Both the position numbers and the translations under genes were made by a program. Below, piece after piece: positions 1 to 8,217 of a stretch of 64,000 nucleotides of DNA (within the stretch, counting starts at the first letter, position 1; the number at the start of each line of letters is the position of its first letter). A model generated the notes under the pieces. That model worked only from the letters and a program-made list of their open reading frames with translations, searched no databases and had not been told where the DNA came from. The DNA lies in contig NZ_LQMT02000019.1 of NCBI RefSeq assembly GCF_001620365.2, forward strand, positions 74,912-138,911, given 5' to 3'. The DNA is from Amycolatopsis keratiniphila subsp. keratiniphila. Its GTDB lineage: Bacteria > Actinomycetota > Actinomycetes > Mycobacteriales > Pseudonocardiaceae.

Positions 1-21
1 TTCGATGGCTGAACGAAAGCC

Positions 22-51
22 TTGACCCGCCGGGCCGGGCGTCGATAAGTT
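22..51 (+). promoter_or_regulatory. Probable xylA promoter
   Basis: TTGACC at 22-27 and TAAGTT at 46-51 are separated by 18 bp, a plausible housekeeping promoter. A strong Shine-Dalgarno (aggagg) lies just before the xylA ATG at 78. The rest of bases 1-77 holds no gene. The upstream neighbour is outside the window, so any divergent partner cannot be judged. Confidence 0.5.
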
Positions 52-77
52 CAGGCATCAAACTAATAGGAGGCGAG

Positions 78-1247
78 ATGGCTCAGGCACCGACGCGTGA
101 GGACAAGTTCAGCTTCGGGCTGTGGACCGTGGGCTGGCAGGCGAACGACATGTTCGGTCCGGCGAGCCGTCCTCCGCTCGATCCGGTCGAGGCCGTGCAC
201 CGCCTCTCGGACCTCGGTGCCTGGGGGATCACCTTCCACGACGACGACCTCGTTCCGTTCGGTTCGGCCGACGCGGACCGCGCGCGGCAGCTGAAGCGCT
301 TCCAGGGCGCGCTCGCCGAGACCGGCCTCGTGGTCCCGATGGTGACCACGAACCTGTTCAGCCACCCCGTTTTCAAGGACGGCGGCCTGACCAGCAACGA
401 CCGCGACGTCCGCCGCTACGCGCTGCGGAAGGTGCTTCGGAACCTCGACCTCGCCGCCGAGCTCGGCGCGTCGACGTTCGTGCTCTGGGGCGGCCGCGAA
501 GGCAGCGAGACGGACGCCGCGAAGGACGTCCGCGCGGCGATGGACCGCTACCGCGAGGGCATCGACTTCCTCGCCCAGTACGTCCTCGACCAGGGCTACG
601 GCCTCCGGCTCGCGCTCGAACCGAAGCCGAACGAACCTCGCGGCGACATCCTGCTGCCGACCATCGGCCACGCGCTCGCCTTCATCTCCACGCTCGACAA
701 CCACGAGATCGTCGGGGTGAACCCCGAGGTCGGGCACGAGCAGATGGCCGGGCTCAACATCGTCCACGGCATCGGGCAGGCCCTGTGGCAGGGCAAGCTG
801 TTCCACATCGACCTCAACGGCCAGCGGGGCCCGCGGTTCGACCAGGACCTCGTGTTCGGCCACGGCGACGTGCTGTCGTCGTTCTTCCTGGTCGACCTGC
901 TGGAGCACGGCGGCTACGACGGGCCGCGCCACTTCGACTACAAACCGCTGCGCACGGAGAACATGGACGGCGTGTGGGCCAGCGCCGAGGCCAACATGGC
1001 CAGCTATCTGCTGTTCGCCGAACGTGCCCGCACCTTCCGTGCCGATCCCGAGGTACGGGCCGCGCTGGACGCCGCTCTGGTCCCCGAGCTCGCGACGCCG
1101 ACCCTGAACGAAGGCGAGACGGTGGCGGATCTGCTGGCTGACCGGTCGGCGTTCGAGGACTTCGACCCGGACAAGGCGGCGGAACGCGGTTACGGCTTCA
1201 TCCGCCTGTCCCAGCTGGCCCTCGAACACCTCACCGGAGCCCGCTAG
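78..1247 (+). CDS. xylA: Xylose isomerase
   Basis: Interconverts D-xylose and D-xylulose (and glucose/fructose) in the cytoplasm, using two divalent metals on a TIM barrel. The 389-residue length matches the actinobacterial class I enzyme. His54 and Asp57 sit in FHDDD, the catalytic His/Asp pair of the family. The EPKPNEPRGD segment carries the metal-binding Glu and Lys, and HIDLNGQ and the FDYKP motif follow in the usual order. The ATG at 78 has an optimal Shine-Dalgarno. Xylulokinase is not visible and may lie upstream. The stop overlaps that of the convergent hydrolase by 3 bp. Confidence 0.97.
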   Translation: MAQAPTREDKFSFGLWTVGWQANDMFGPASRPPLDPVEAVHRLSDLGAWGITFHDDDLVPFGSADADRARQLKRFQGALAETGLVVPMVTTNLFSHPVFKDGGLTSNDRDVRRYALRKVLRNLDLAAELGASTFVLWGGREGSETDAAKDVRAAMDRYREGIDFLAQYVLDQGYGLRLALEPKPNEPRGDILLPTIGHALAFISTLDNHEIVGVNPEVGHEQMAGLNIVHGIGQALWQGKLFHIDLNGQRGPRFDQDLVFGHGDVLSSFFLVDLLEHGGYDGPRHFDYKPLRTENMDGVWASAEANMASYLLFAERARTFRADPEVRAALDAALVPELATPTLNEGETVADLLADRSAFEDFDPDKAAERGYGFIRLSQLALEHLTGAR

Positions 1248-2260
1248 AACCGGTCGACGTCGATGACGGCCTTGGCGAACGCCTCCGGCGCCTCCTGCGG
1301 CACGTTGTGGCCGATCCCGTCGAGGACGCGGTGCTCGTACTTGCCGGAGAACTTCGACCGGTACGCCTTGCCGTCGGTGTTCGGGCCGTCGAAGTCGCTG
1401 CCGATCGTGATGGTGGGCACCGAAACCGCCGGTCCCTGCGCGAGCTTCTGTTCGAGCGCGTCGAGTTTCGGGTCGCCCTCGGCGAGGCTCAGCCGCCACC
1501 GGTAGTTGTGGATCACGATGGCCACGTGGTCCGGGTTGTCGAAGCAGGCCGCCGAACGGTCGTAGGTCGCGTCGTCGAAGGACCACTTCGGCGACGCGAT
1601 CTTCCAGATCAGCTTGTTGAAGTCGTGCCGGTTCTTCGTGTAGCCGAGGATGCCGCGCTCGGTGGCGAAGTAGTACTGGTACCACCAACCGAGCTCGGCG
1701 GTCGGGGAGAGCGGCTGCTTGTTCGTCTCCCGGTTGGTCACCAGGTAGCCGCTCACCGACACGAGCGCCTTGCACCGCTCCGGCCACAGCGCGGCGATGA
1801 TCACGGCGGTGCGGGCGCCCCAGTCGAAGCCGCCGAAGACGGCCTTCTCGATCTTGAGCGCGTCCAGCAGCGCGACGATGTCGGCGGCGATCGCGGACTG
1901 CTGGCCGTTGCGGAACGTGTCCTTCGACAGGAACCGCGTCGGCCCGTAGCCGCGCAGGAACGGCACGATCACCCGGTAGCCGGCCGCGACCAGGCGCGGG
2001 GTGACGTCGACGTAGCTGTGGATGTCGTAGGGCCAGCCGTGCAGGAGGACCACCACCGGTCCGTCGGCGGGGCCGGCTTCGGCGTAACCGATGCTCAGTT
2101 CCCCGGCGTCGATCTGCTTGAGCGGGCCGAACGAGGTGTTCCCGCCGGTCGTGGCGGGCGCCGCTGCCGGGGCCGCCGCGGGTGGGGCCGAGCAGCCCAC
2201 GACGGTGGCACCCGCTGTCGCGGCGACGACGGCCTGCGCGAACCTTCTCCTGCTGAGCAT
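1244..2260 (-). CDS. Tat-exported lipoprotein epoxide hydrolase-like alpha/beta hydrolase
   Basis: 338 residues. The N-terminus has a twin-arginine signal (SRRRF) followed by a hydrophobic stretch and a lipobox ending VVGC, so the protein is probably exported folded and lipid-anchored outside the membrane. The enzyme core has the oxyanion motif HGWP and an Asp nucleophile in GGFDWGA, with a late His in GIGHNVP. Asp rather than Ser at the elbow is typical of epoxide hydrolases and dehalogenases. GGAGGAA lies 8 nt before the ATG. The substrate is unknown. It is convergent with xylA and need not be functionally linked to it. Confidence 0.8.
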   Translation of the reverse strand: MLSRRRFAQAVVAATAGATVVGCSAPPAAAPAAAPATTGGNTSFGPLKQIDAGELSIGYAEAGPADGPVVVLLHGWPYDIHSYVDVTPRLVAAGYRVIVPFLRGYGPTRFLSKDTFRNGQQSAIAADIVALLDALKIEKAVFGGFDWGARTAVIIAALWPERCKALVSVSGYLVTNRETNKQPLSPTAELGWWYQYYFATERGILGYTKNRHDFNKLIWKIASPKWSFDDATYDRSAACFDNPDHVAIVIHNYRWRLSLAEGDPKLDALEQKLAQGPAVSVPTITIGSDFDGPNTDGKAYRSKFSGKYEHRVLDGIGHNVPQEAPEAFAKAVIDVDRF

Positions 2261-2356
2261 CCTGATTCCTCCCGCGAAACGCCTGGTACGGGACGAAATT
2301 AGGCGGGCGGCTCCGGACGCGGCGACCGTCGGACGACGTCACCGGTGTAAGTCGCC

Positions 2357-3133
2357 CTAGGCCACCTCGGGGTGGGCGGCCACGAAGGCCTCTTCCAGCC
2401 GGTGGATCCGCGCCCAGAACTCGGCCTCCCGGCCGGATTCGAGAACGCCCAGGTAACCGCCGGGGACGACGCGGCCCACGAACGGGCCGGACGTCCACAC
2501 CCGCCAGCCGCCCGTGGCGTCGTCGCCCGAAGCGGACGCGGGATCGTCGGCGCCGCGGATCGCCGCGATCGGGCACGAGAGCTGGGCCCTGGCAGGCCCC
2601 CGGTACGCGTTCAGGAGCTGGAGATCGCCGAGCAGCAGGTCCAGGGCGTACTCCCAGCTTTCGGGCGAAGCGCGGTAGCCCGCGACGGGGGTGAGCCCGG
2701 TACGGCCGAACACCCGCCCCATCGCCGAGGCGCCCGCTTTGGCGTTCTTGTCCGGTGAACGCCGTTGCGGCGCGCACGCGTCCACGACGATCAGCGCGCG
2801 GGGCGACACACCCAGCCGTTGAGTCGTTTCCAAAGCGACGAAAGCGCCCATGCCGAAGGCGATCGTCACGGAACGGGAGAACCAGGCCGTCGGCATCGCG
2901 GCCGCCGAGTGCGCGGCGAGTTCTTCGACGGAGGAAGCCGGTGGCTCCGCGAGCCTTCCCCCGTGCCCGGCGTATTCGATGCCTCGAACGTCCGCGTCCG
3001 CCGCGCCGGCGAGTGGCTCGAATGCCTGGAGCGTGCCGCCGGCGGGCGGAAACAGCAGGTAGCCGCGGCCACGACTGTCTGATGTGGACAGTGAAACGAG
3101 TGTGGCCGTCATGATCCGAAAGATACGCGCCAT
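2357..3133 (-). CDS. Type II thioesterase-like protein, catalytic residues lost
   Basis: 258 residues with the layout of type II thioesterases that edit NRPS/PKS carrier proteins: LLFPPAGG near the N-terminus, the nucleophile elbow and a C-terminal His loop. The elbow reads AFGMGA, where the family has GHSMGA, so the nucleophilic Ser is Gly. The His loop reads PGGYLG instead of GGHF. The Asp region (RGADDP) remains. It is therefore probably a non-catalytic relative. No NRPS or PKS is in the window. An internal ATG at 3112 is an alternative start; neither start has a clear ribosome site. Confidence 0.65.
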   Translation of the reverse strand: MARIFRIMTATLVSLSTSDSRGRGYLLFPPAGGTLQAFEPLAGAADADVRGIEYAGHGGRLAEPPASSVEELAAHSAAAMPTAWFSRSVTIAFGMGAFVALETTQRLGVSPRALIVVDACAPQRRSPDKNAKAGASAMGRVFGRTGLTPVAGYRASPESWEYALDLLLGDLQLLNAYRGPARAQLSCPIAAIRGADDPASASGDDATGGWRVWTSGPFVGRVVPGGYLGVLESGREAEFWARIHRLEEAFVAAHPEVA

Positions 3134-3273
3134 TAACCCGAATGGGGTAACGGTTCGGATTCGACCAAGATCAATTCACCCGCGAGGGGGAGCTCTTCGG
3201 GAAAAGATGCCCGGCCGTGTCGTATCTGGCACTCCCCGTTCGACGTCTTGATAAGAGCCGGAAGGAGAAAGCG

Positions 3274-3651
3274 ATGAACACCACGACACTGGCCTCGACC
3301 ACGCGGCTGAACCCGGTGAGCCGCACCCTGCCGGTTCTGCTGGCGATGGAGGACGACGCGGAAGACGTCGGCCGCCTGTCCCCGGACGACCGCCTGACCT
3401 GCCACGTGCACGGCCGCTGGATCCACCAGTGCGTGGCCTCGCCGCTGCACGTCAACCCCGTCACACGGCATCGCTGGTGCCGTTCGTGCGCGACCGCGTT
3501 GACCGTCTCCATCGACGAACTGTCCGGTGACGTCACGATGTTCTGCCCTCGGTGCGGCCACGGCGAAAGCGCCGCCTCCGCCCGGCTGATCGCCGCGTGC
3601 CGGGCCAGCCTGGCCGCCGCGCGCCGCCGTTCCCGTGCGCTGGCGGCCTAG
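3274..3651 (+). CDS. Small Cys/His-rich putative zinc-binding protein, copy 1
   Basis: 125 residues, function unknown. Conserved pattern: C-x-VH-x-RW-x-HQC, then HRWCR-x-C, FC-x-x-CG and ACR-x-SL. The spacing suggests one or two structural zinc sites. The gene at 23185 is a clear paralogue with the same order of motifs. The ATG at 3274 is chosen because GAAGGAG lies 7 nt upstream; an in-frame ATG at 3217 has no such site. It overlaps the convergent hydrolase end by 4 bp. A nucleic-acid or protein-binding role is possible but unproven. Confidence 0.75.
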   Translation: MNTTTLASTTRLNPVSRTLPVLLAMEDDAEDVGRLSPDDRLTCHVHGRWIHQCVASPLHVNPVTRHRWCRSCATALTVSIDELSGDVTMFCPRCGHGESAASARLIAACRASLAAARRRSRALAA

Positions 3652-4511
3652 CCTGCCCACGCGAGGACACGCTCGATGATCCGGTCGCGATCCCGCGGGC
3701 GTAGATAGAGGTAGTGCCCGGCGTCCGGGAGGATCTCGACGTCGGCATGGGGGAGCAGGCTTTCGAGTCGTGCGGCGGCGGCGACCGGGTCGTGCACGAC
3801 ACTGCGCCCGCCGAACAGGGCGAGCGTGGGCACTTCGATGGACCGCAGCGCGTCCTCGCCCGGGCGGACCTGGAACGGAATCCGGGCGCGATAGCACCGG
3901 ATCCCGGCGAGAACGAGCCGGGCGGCGGGCTGGTCGAGAACGTCCTCCCCGGCGGACCACGCCGTGAACCGCCGCCACAGGCGATCGCTGTCGAGCACGG
4001 CCGCGGGCAGGCCGTACCAGACCACGCGCCGAGAGAACGGCGCCGAAACGGTGGTGGCGTCGAGCAAGCCGATGGACGCGAGTCTGCCGGGCGCGTGGAT
4101 GGCCTGGTTGACCGCGTGCCAGCCGCCGGTCGAACCGCCCACGAGATGGACATTCGTCAACCCGAGGCTCTCGAAGACGGCGTCGAGATCACTCGCGCGG
4201 TCACGAAGGTCTTTGAAAGGAACCTTGTGCACGCTTCGGCCCGCTTCGCCGAGAGTGTCGATCGCGTAGACCGCGTGCCGCTCGGCCAAGGCGGGAATCA
4301 GCGCCGCGAAACAGGCTGAGGTGGCCATGAGCCCTGGCAGAAGGGCGATCGGCGTGCCGCCGTCGCCGTAGCGGTAGACCCGTGTGGTGCCGTGACGCGT
4401 TTCGACGTCGAAGACCGCACCCGGCTCCGGGCACTCGGCCATGGCTCGGTCATAGGCGGCGAAATAGCGCTTCTCGGCCGCCGGATTTCTGAATCCCCCG
4501 ATTTTCCGCAT
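3648..4511 (-). CDS. Alpha/beta hydrolase
   Basis: 287 residues. The nucleophile elbow GGSTGG holds the predicted catalytic Ser. The oxyanion region is LLPGLMAT, the acid lies near FGGRSVVHD, and His is in DAGHYLY. There is no signal peptide, so it is cytoplasmic. The start at the ATG (4511) fits the family start; the longer open frame upstream overlaps the divergent AraC gene and is not coding. It is transcribed away from the AraC regulator at 4569 and may be its target. The substrate cannot be inferred. Confidence 0.75.
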   Translation of the reverse strand: MRKIGGFRNPAAEKRYFAAYDRAMAECPEPGAVFDVETRHGTTRVYRYGDGGTPIALLPGLMATSACFAALIPALAERHAVYAIDTLGEAGRSVHKVPFKDLRDRASDLDAVFESLGLTNVHLVGGSTGGWHAVNQAIHAPGRLASIGLLDATTVSAPFSRRVVWYGLPAAVLDSDRLWRRFTAWSAGEDVLDQPAARLVLAGIRCYRARIPFQVRPGEDALRSIEVPTLALFGGRSVVHDPVAAAARLESLLPHADVEILPDAGHYLYLRPRDRDRIIERVLAWAG

Positions 4512-4568
4512 GCGCCGAACGCTAGGCGGAGCCACGGTCCCGGTCTTGAACGAAAGTAAAGTGGAGGC

Positions 4569-5405
4569 ATGGGCGGGTGGGGTCTCGTGGTGCCGCGGCG
4601 GGACATCACCCGTTCGCCCGGCGAGCGGATGCTCAGGTGGCCGCATCCCGCGCTGGCCGCCCATGTGGCGAGCTACGTGGCGCACGATCTTCCCGACGCG
4701 GGCGCGAATTCCTGGCAGATCACTCCGTTGTCCGTGCTCACCTGGGTGATCGACCTCGACGCTCCGGCTCGCGGTGCCGGGATCCCCGATTCGCCGGTGC
4801 TGGGGCTGCGGGACCGGCCGTTGCGCGTCGAACAGGCCGGGGCTTCGCGCGGGATCGTCGTCACCCTGACCCCGCTCGGTTCGTACGCGTTGTTCGGGAT
4901 TCCGTTGAGGGAGCTGACAAATTCCGTGGTCGCGGCGTCCGATCTGCTGACGGCCGGGCCGTTGACCGAACGGCTGGCAGAGGCGGCGGACTGGTCGGAG
5001 CGATTCCGGCTGCTGGACTACTATCTCGCGGCGAAGCTGGCTCGCGGCCCTGTACTGGCGGATCCGGTCCGGCACGCGTGGGACCGGCTTTCGGCGGGCC
5101 CGGTCCGTGTCGACGCCCTCGCCGGCGAGATCGGCTGGAGCAGGCAGCATCTCAACGCCCGGTTTCGCGAGCAGATCGGGCTGAGTCCCCGCACGGCCGG
5201 GCGGATCGCGCGGCTCAATCGCGTACTGAGACTGCTGGACCGGGCGTCGTCCCTCTCGTGGGCCGACGTCGCGCACCTGGGTGGATACAGCGATCAGGCG
5301 CATCTCGTCCGTGAGTTCCGGGCGTTGACCGGATGCAGCCCGACCGAAGTCGGGAAACCGGCGGGGCTGTTCATTCACCCGATCGGAGGTAGGTTGCGGA
5401 CATGA
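4569..5405 (+). CDS. AraC-family transcriptional regulator
   Basis: 278 residues. The C-terminal third (about 180-265) is a double helix-turn-helix of AraC type: the segment around IGWSRQHLNARFRE is the first HTH, and LGGYSDQAHLVREFRALTG is the signature second HTH. The N-terminal ligand part is divergent. TGGAGG precedes the ATG by a few nt. The stop overlaps the next gene as ATGA, so it is co-translated with the kinase. It is divergent from the hydrolase at 3648-4511 and probably controls one or both flanking units. Confidence 0.88.
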   Translation: MGGWGLVVPRRDITRSPGERMLRWPHPALAAHVASYVAHDLPDAGANSWQITPLSVLTWVIDLDAPARGAGIPDSPVLGLRDRPLRVEQAGASRGIVVTLTPLGSYALFGIPLRELTNSVVAASDLLTAGPLTERLAEAADWSERFRLLDYYLAAKLARGPVLADPVRHAWDRLSAGPVRVDALAGEIGWSRQHLNARFREQIGLSPRTAGRIARLNRVLRLLDRASSLSWADVAHLGGYSDQAHLVREFRALTGCSPTEVGKPAGLFIHPIGGRLRT

Positions 5406-6247
5406 CCCAGGTTTCGCCTGCAGAGGCTGCCACGAGGATCACCGGACGCTCGGTTTCCGAGCAGAGAAGCCTCTCCAGCGGGGTGACCGAAGTAGTGCTG
5501 GACAGCGGCGACACGGTGGTCGTCAAACGGGGCCATGCGCGGAACGCGACACCCGCGGAGGCGGCGGGCCTGCGATGGCTGGGAGAGCCCGGCGCCGTGC
5601 GGGTGCCCGAGGTTCGCGGTCACGACGACGAGTGGCTGGTCACGGACCTGGTCGGCGCAGGACGGCCGACGCATCACGCGGCGGAGCGGTTGGGGCGAGG
5701 GCTCGCGGCACTGCACGCGGCGGGCGCACCCGCGTTCGGCGCGGCACCGCCGGACGGTCCTGTCGACGCGTGGATCGGCCTGGCCCCGATGAAGAACACG
5801 CCAGGGGAAGACTGGCCGCGGTGGTACGCCGAGCACCGAGTCCTGCCCTATGTCCGCCGCGCCGTCGACGAGGGCACTTTGACCGCTGACGAAGCCGCCG
5901 TCATCGAGCGCGCCTGCGTGCGGCTCCCGGAAGTGGCCGAACCTCCGGCGCGCCTGCATGGCGATCTGTGGAACGGCAATGTGCTGTGGGGACCCGTCGA
6001 AGCCTCGCTCATCGATCCGGCGGCGCACGGCGGCCATCGCGAAACCGATCTCGCCATGCTGCAGTTGTTCGGCTGCCCATTGCTGGACCGGGTGCTCGCC
6101 GCCTACCAGGAGGTCGCCCCGCTCGCCGACGGCTGGACCGACCGGATCGGCGCGCACCAGCTGTTCCCGCTCCTGGTCCACACCGTCCTTTTCGGACGGT
6201 CCTACGCCGGACAGGCGGTCGCGGCGGCGAAGGCCGTCGGCCGGTAG
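5402..6247 (+). CDS. Fructosamine kinase-like phosphotransferase
   Basis: 281 residues. The kinase-like fold is shown by the ATP-binding Lys in VVKRG, the catalytic loop HGDLWNGNVLW and the metal-binding Asp in IDPAAHGGHRE. These match the fructosamine/ketosamine kinase family, which phosphorylates glycated amines for deglycation. It is translationally coupled (ATGA) to the AraC gene. The stop lies 1 bp from the end of the convergent TetR gene. The substrate could instead be another small aminoglycoside or sugar amine. Confidence 0.82.
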   Translation: MTQVSPAEAATRITGRSVSEQRSLSSGVTEVVLDSGDTVVVKRGHARNATPAEAAGLRWLGEPGAVRVPEVRGHDDEWLVTDLVGAGRPTHHAAERLGRGLAALHAAGAPAFGAAPPDGPVDAWIGLAPMKNTPGEDWPRWYAEHRVLPYVRRAVDEGTLTADEAAVIERACVRLPEVAEPPARLHGDLWNGNVLWGPVEASLIDPAAHGGHRETDLAMLQLFGCPLLDRVLAAYQEVAPLADGWTDRIGAHQLFPLLVHTVLFGRSYAGQAVAAAKAVGR

Positions 6248-6248
6248 G

Positions 6249-6917
6249 TCACCGCGCGAGGCGGTCGAGCCATTCGGCCAGCATGGTGTGCTCGGCCGCG
6301 GTCAGTGCGTCGCCAGGTTCCTTTTCCAGCGCGGCTTTGAGCGCGATCGCACGGCTGGGGATGTTCGACGCGTCGTCCGCGCTGTCGGTGGTGATGGCCG
6401 CGATGACGTGTTCGCGCGCGGCGTCGATCAGGTCCGGGTCGCGTTGCTCGGGCGGACTGGAGAGGAACGAGAGGATCACACCCATCCCGGTCGCGTGCAC
6501 CAGTTGCGCGGCCTGTTCGACCGGGACGCGCAGCCTGCCGGCCTCGGCGATGCGTCCGACGATCCGGCGGAGGATGGCGTCCGCTTCACGGCGGGCTTCG
6601 CGGACGCGGGGCTCGCCGTACATGAGCATGTAGAAGGCGGGCTGCTGCAGCCCGAACTCGACGTGCAGGTCCCAGCCTCGCCGCAGATCACCCACCGGGT
6701 CGTCGGTCTCGCCGAGGGCGTGTTTCCCCTCCAGGTAGCTCTTGAAGCCATACGTGGCGACGGCGTCGAGCAGGCCGTCCTTGTCGCCGAAGGTCCGGTA
6801 GAGCGTCGGTGCCTGGACGCCGGCGGCGGCGCTGACCGCACGTGTCGACAACGCCTCGCGCCCGCCCTCCCGCAGAAGCTCGGCCGCCGCGCGGACCAAC
6901 CGGTCTTTCGTCGTCAT
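6249..6917 (-). CDS. TetR-family regulator
   Basis: 222 residues. The HTH spans about residues 20-45 (STRAVSAAAGVQAPTLYRTFGDK). The C-terminal ligand domain is generic. The start at 6917 is chosen because MTTKDRLVRAA is the normal family N-terminus; an ATG at 6947 would enter the divergent promoter. It probably represses the divergent SDR gene at 7010, since the intergenic region contains TATCGACGATA (6919-6929) and other dyads. Confidence 0.88.
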   Translation of the reverse strand: MTTKDRLVRAAAELLREGGREALSTRAVSAAAGVQAPTLYRTFGDKDGLLDAVATYGFKSYLEGKHALGETDDPVGDLRRGWDLHVEFGLQQPAFYMLMYGEPRVREARREADAILRRIVGRIAEAGRLRVPVEQAAQLVHATGMGVILSFLSSPPEQRDPDLIDAAREHVIAAITTDSADDASNIPSRAIALKAALEKEPGDALTAAEHTMLAEWLDRLAR

Positions 6918-6918
6918 G

Positions 6919-6967
6919 TATCGACGATAACACCCAGCTGGTAGCACTGGTTCGATATCGGTGATAC
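6919..6967. promoter_or_regulatory. Candidate TetR operator region
   Basis: A palindrome TATCGACGATA lies at 6919-6929. CGATATCG (6953-6960) and TATCGGTGATAC (6956-6967) follow, sharing the half-site TATCG. They lie between the divergent TetR and SDR starts. Binding by the adjacent TetR protein is inference. Confidence 0.4.
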
Positions 6968-7009
6968 GGTTAGTTTGTTACCAATGGAAACGCCTGATGG
7001 GAGCATCTC

Positions 7010-7735
7010 ATGGCACGCGTAGCGATCGTCACCGGCGGATCGAGGGGCATCGGCAGGGCGTCCGCCGAGCGGCTCGCGTCGGATGGGTTCGCGGTCGTCG
7101 TCGTGTACGGCGGCAACAAGGACGAGGCGCAGGCCGCGGTCGACGCGATCACCGCCGCCGGTGGCCAGGCGATCGCGGCCCAGGCCGACGTCGCCGACGA
7201 GCAGGCCGTCGAGGCCGTGTTCGACACCGCGGAGAAGACCTTCGGTGGGGTCGACGTCGTGGTCCACGCGGCGGGCATCATGTATCTCGCGCCGGTCGCA
7301 GAACTCGATCTCGACCGGCTGGACCGGTTGCACCGCACCAACATCCGCGGCACCTTCGTGGTCGACCAGCAGGCCGCCCGCCGCGTGCGCGACGGCGGCG
7401 CGATCATCAACTTCTCCACGTCGGTGCTCGGCCTCGCCCTGCCGGGATACGCGGCCTATGCGGCCACGAAGGGGGCGGTCGAGGCCGTCACCCTGGTCCT
7501 CGCCCGCGAACTGCGCGGCCGCGACATCACCGTGAACGCGGTCGCTCCCGGTCCGACCGCGACGGCGCTGTTCCTCGACGGCAAGGACGAGGCGACCATC
7601 GCGAGCATGGCGGCGCAGCCCCCGCTCGAACGCCTCGGCACCCCGTCCGACATCGCCGAGGTCGTCTCGTTCCTCGCCGGTCCGGCGCGATGGGTCAACG
7701 GGCAGGTGCTTCGCGCCAACGGCGGCATCGTTTGA
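7010..7735 (+). CDS. SDR-family oxidoreductase
   Basis: 241 residues, classical short-chain dehydrogenase. The NAD(P) motif TGGSRGIG is at residues 8-15, HAAG at 86-89, Asn111, and the catalytic Tyr150-x-x-x-Lys154 (YAATK) follows a Ser near 136-138. A C-terminal NGQVLRANGG is typical of 3-oxoacyl-ACP reductase-like SDRs. GGGAG lies before the ATG. It is divergent from a TetR gene, a common arrangement for inducible detoxification reductases. The substrate is unknown. Confidence 0.9.
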   Translation: MARVAIVTGGSRGIGRASAERLASDGFAVVVVYGGNKDEAQAAVDAITAAGGQAIAAQADVADEQAVEAVFDTAEKTFGGVDVVVHAAGIMYLAPVAELDLDRLDRLHRTNIRGTFVVDQQAARRVRDGGAIINFSTSVLGLALPGYAAYAATKGAVEAVTLVLARELRGRDITVNAVAPGPTATALFLDGKDEATIASMAAQPPLERLGTPSDIAEVVSFLAGPARWVNGQVLRANGGIV

Positions 7736-7766
7736 GACTGCCCGCTTGGTAAGGCGAAAGGGGCGG

Positions 7767-7819
7767 GTTGCGAAAGCCACTTTCGCAACGTTGAAGGTTG
7801 CGAAAGTGGCTTTCGCAAC
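7767..7819. repeat. 53-bp double-hairpin repeat, copy 1
   Basis: Two hairpins with identical 10-bp arms (GTTGCGAAAG / CTTTCGCAAC) and complementary 3-nt loops (CCA and TGG), joined by GTTGAAG. The two halves are reverse complements, so they can also form one 23-bp stem. The same 53 bases occur at 29933-29985. It lies between convergent genes, as a bidirectional terminator would. Confidence 0.85.
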
Positions 7820-7871
7820 GTCAGCGGAGGTTACGCCGCCGACGCCCGCCTGTCCTTTGTGGACGGAAAGA

Positions 7872-8135
7872 TCAGACCACGGTGCCTTCGGCGTCGTCGT
7901 CCGAATCGGTCTCTTCGATCTTCCACTTCAGCTGGAACTCGACCTCTTCCTCACCGTCGCCGCGCTCGTGCTCGATCGAGAACTGCGCGCGGGCGGGGAC
8001 GCGGAACCGTTCCCCGGCGATCTGGATGCGGAACGAGGTCTCGGACTCGAGCGCGTCGGCGAGCCGGCGCAGTTTCGCGACGACGTCGGCGGTGGAGTAG
8101 ACGCGTTCGACGTCTCGGGGAGCGGTTCCGGTCAC
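7872..8135 (-). CDS. Amphi-Trp domain protein
   Basis: 87 residues starting at GTG, with GGAGG 6 nt upstream. The body matches the amphi-Trp domain: a short helix (ADVVAKLRRLADALE), then strands with alternating residues ending VEFQLKWKIEE, and an acidic tail. The family's function is poorly known. It is the last gene of a possible unit with the FGE-like and MFS genes, which read in the same direction. Confidence 0.72.
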   Translation of the reverse strand: MTGTAPRDVERVYSTADVVAKLRRLADALESETSFRIQIAGERFRVPARAQFSIEHERGDGEEEVEFQLKWKIEETDSDDDAEGTVV

Positions 8136-8217
8136 GGTTTCCTCCAGAGGTCCGACACCCTGGCCGGGTGTCCTGGCGTCATTCAATCGGGTGATCAACA
8201 CGCACGAGAGGCCGGGG

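Noticed and set aside
63..2777. Very long minus-strand open frame across xylA
   Set aside because: Arg/Pro/Gly-rich translation without family features; it is a GC-rich shadow of xylA and the hydrolase.
3648..5378. Extended 576-residue version of the hydrolase
   Set aside because: The part upstream of 4511 lies antisense to the AraC gene and has shadow composition; the true start is the ATG at 4511.
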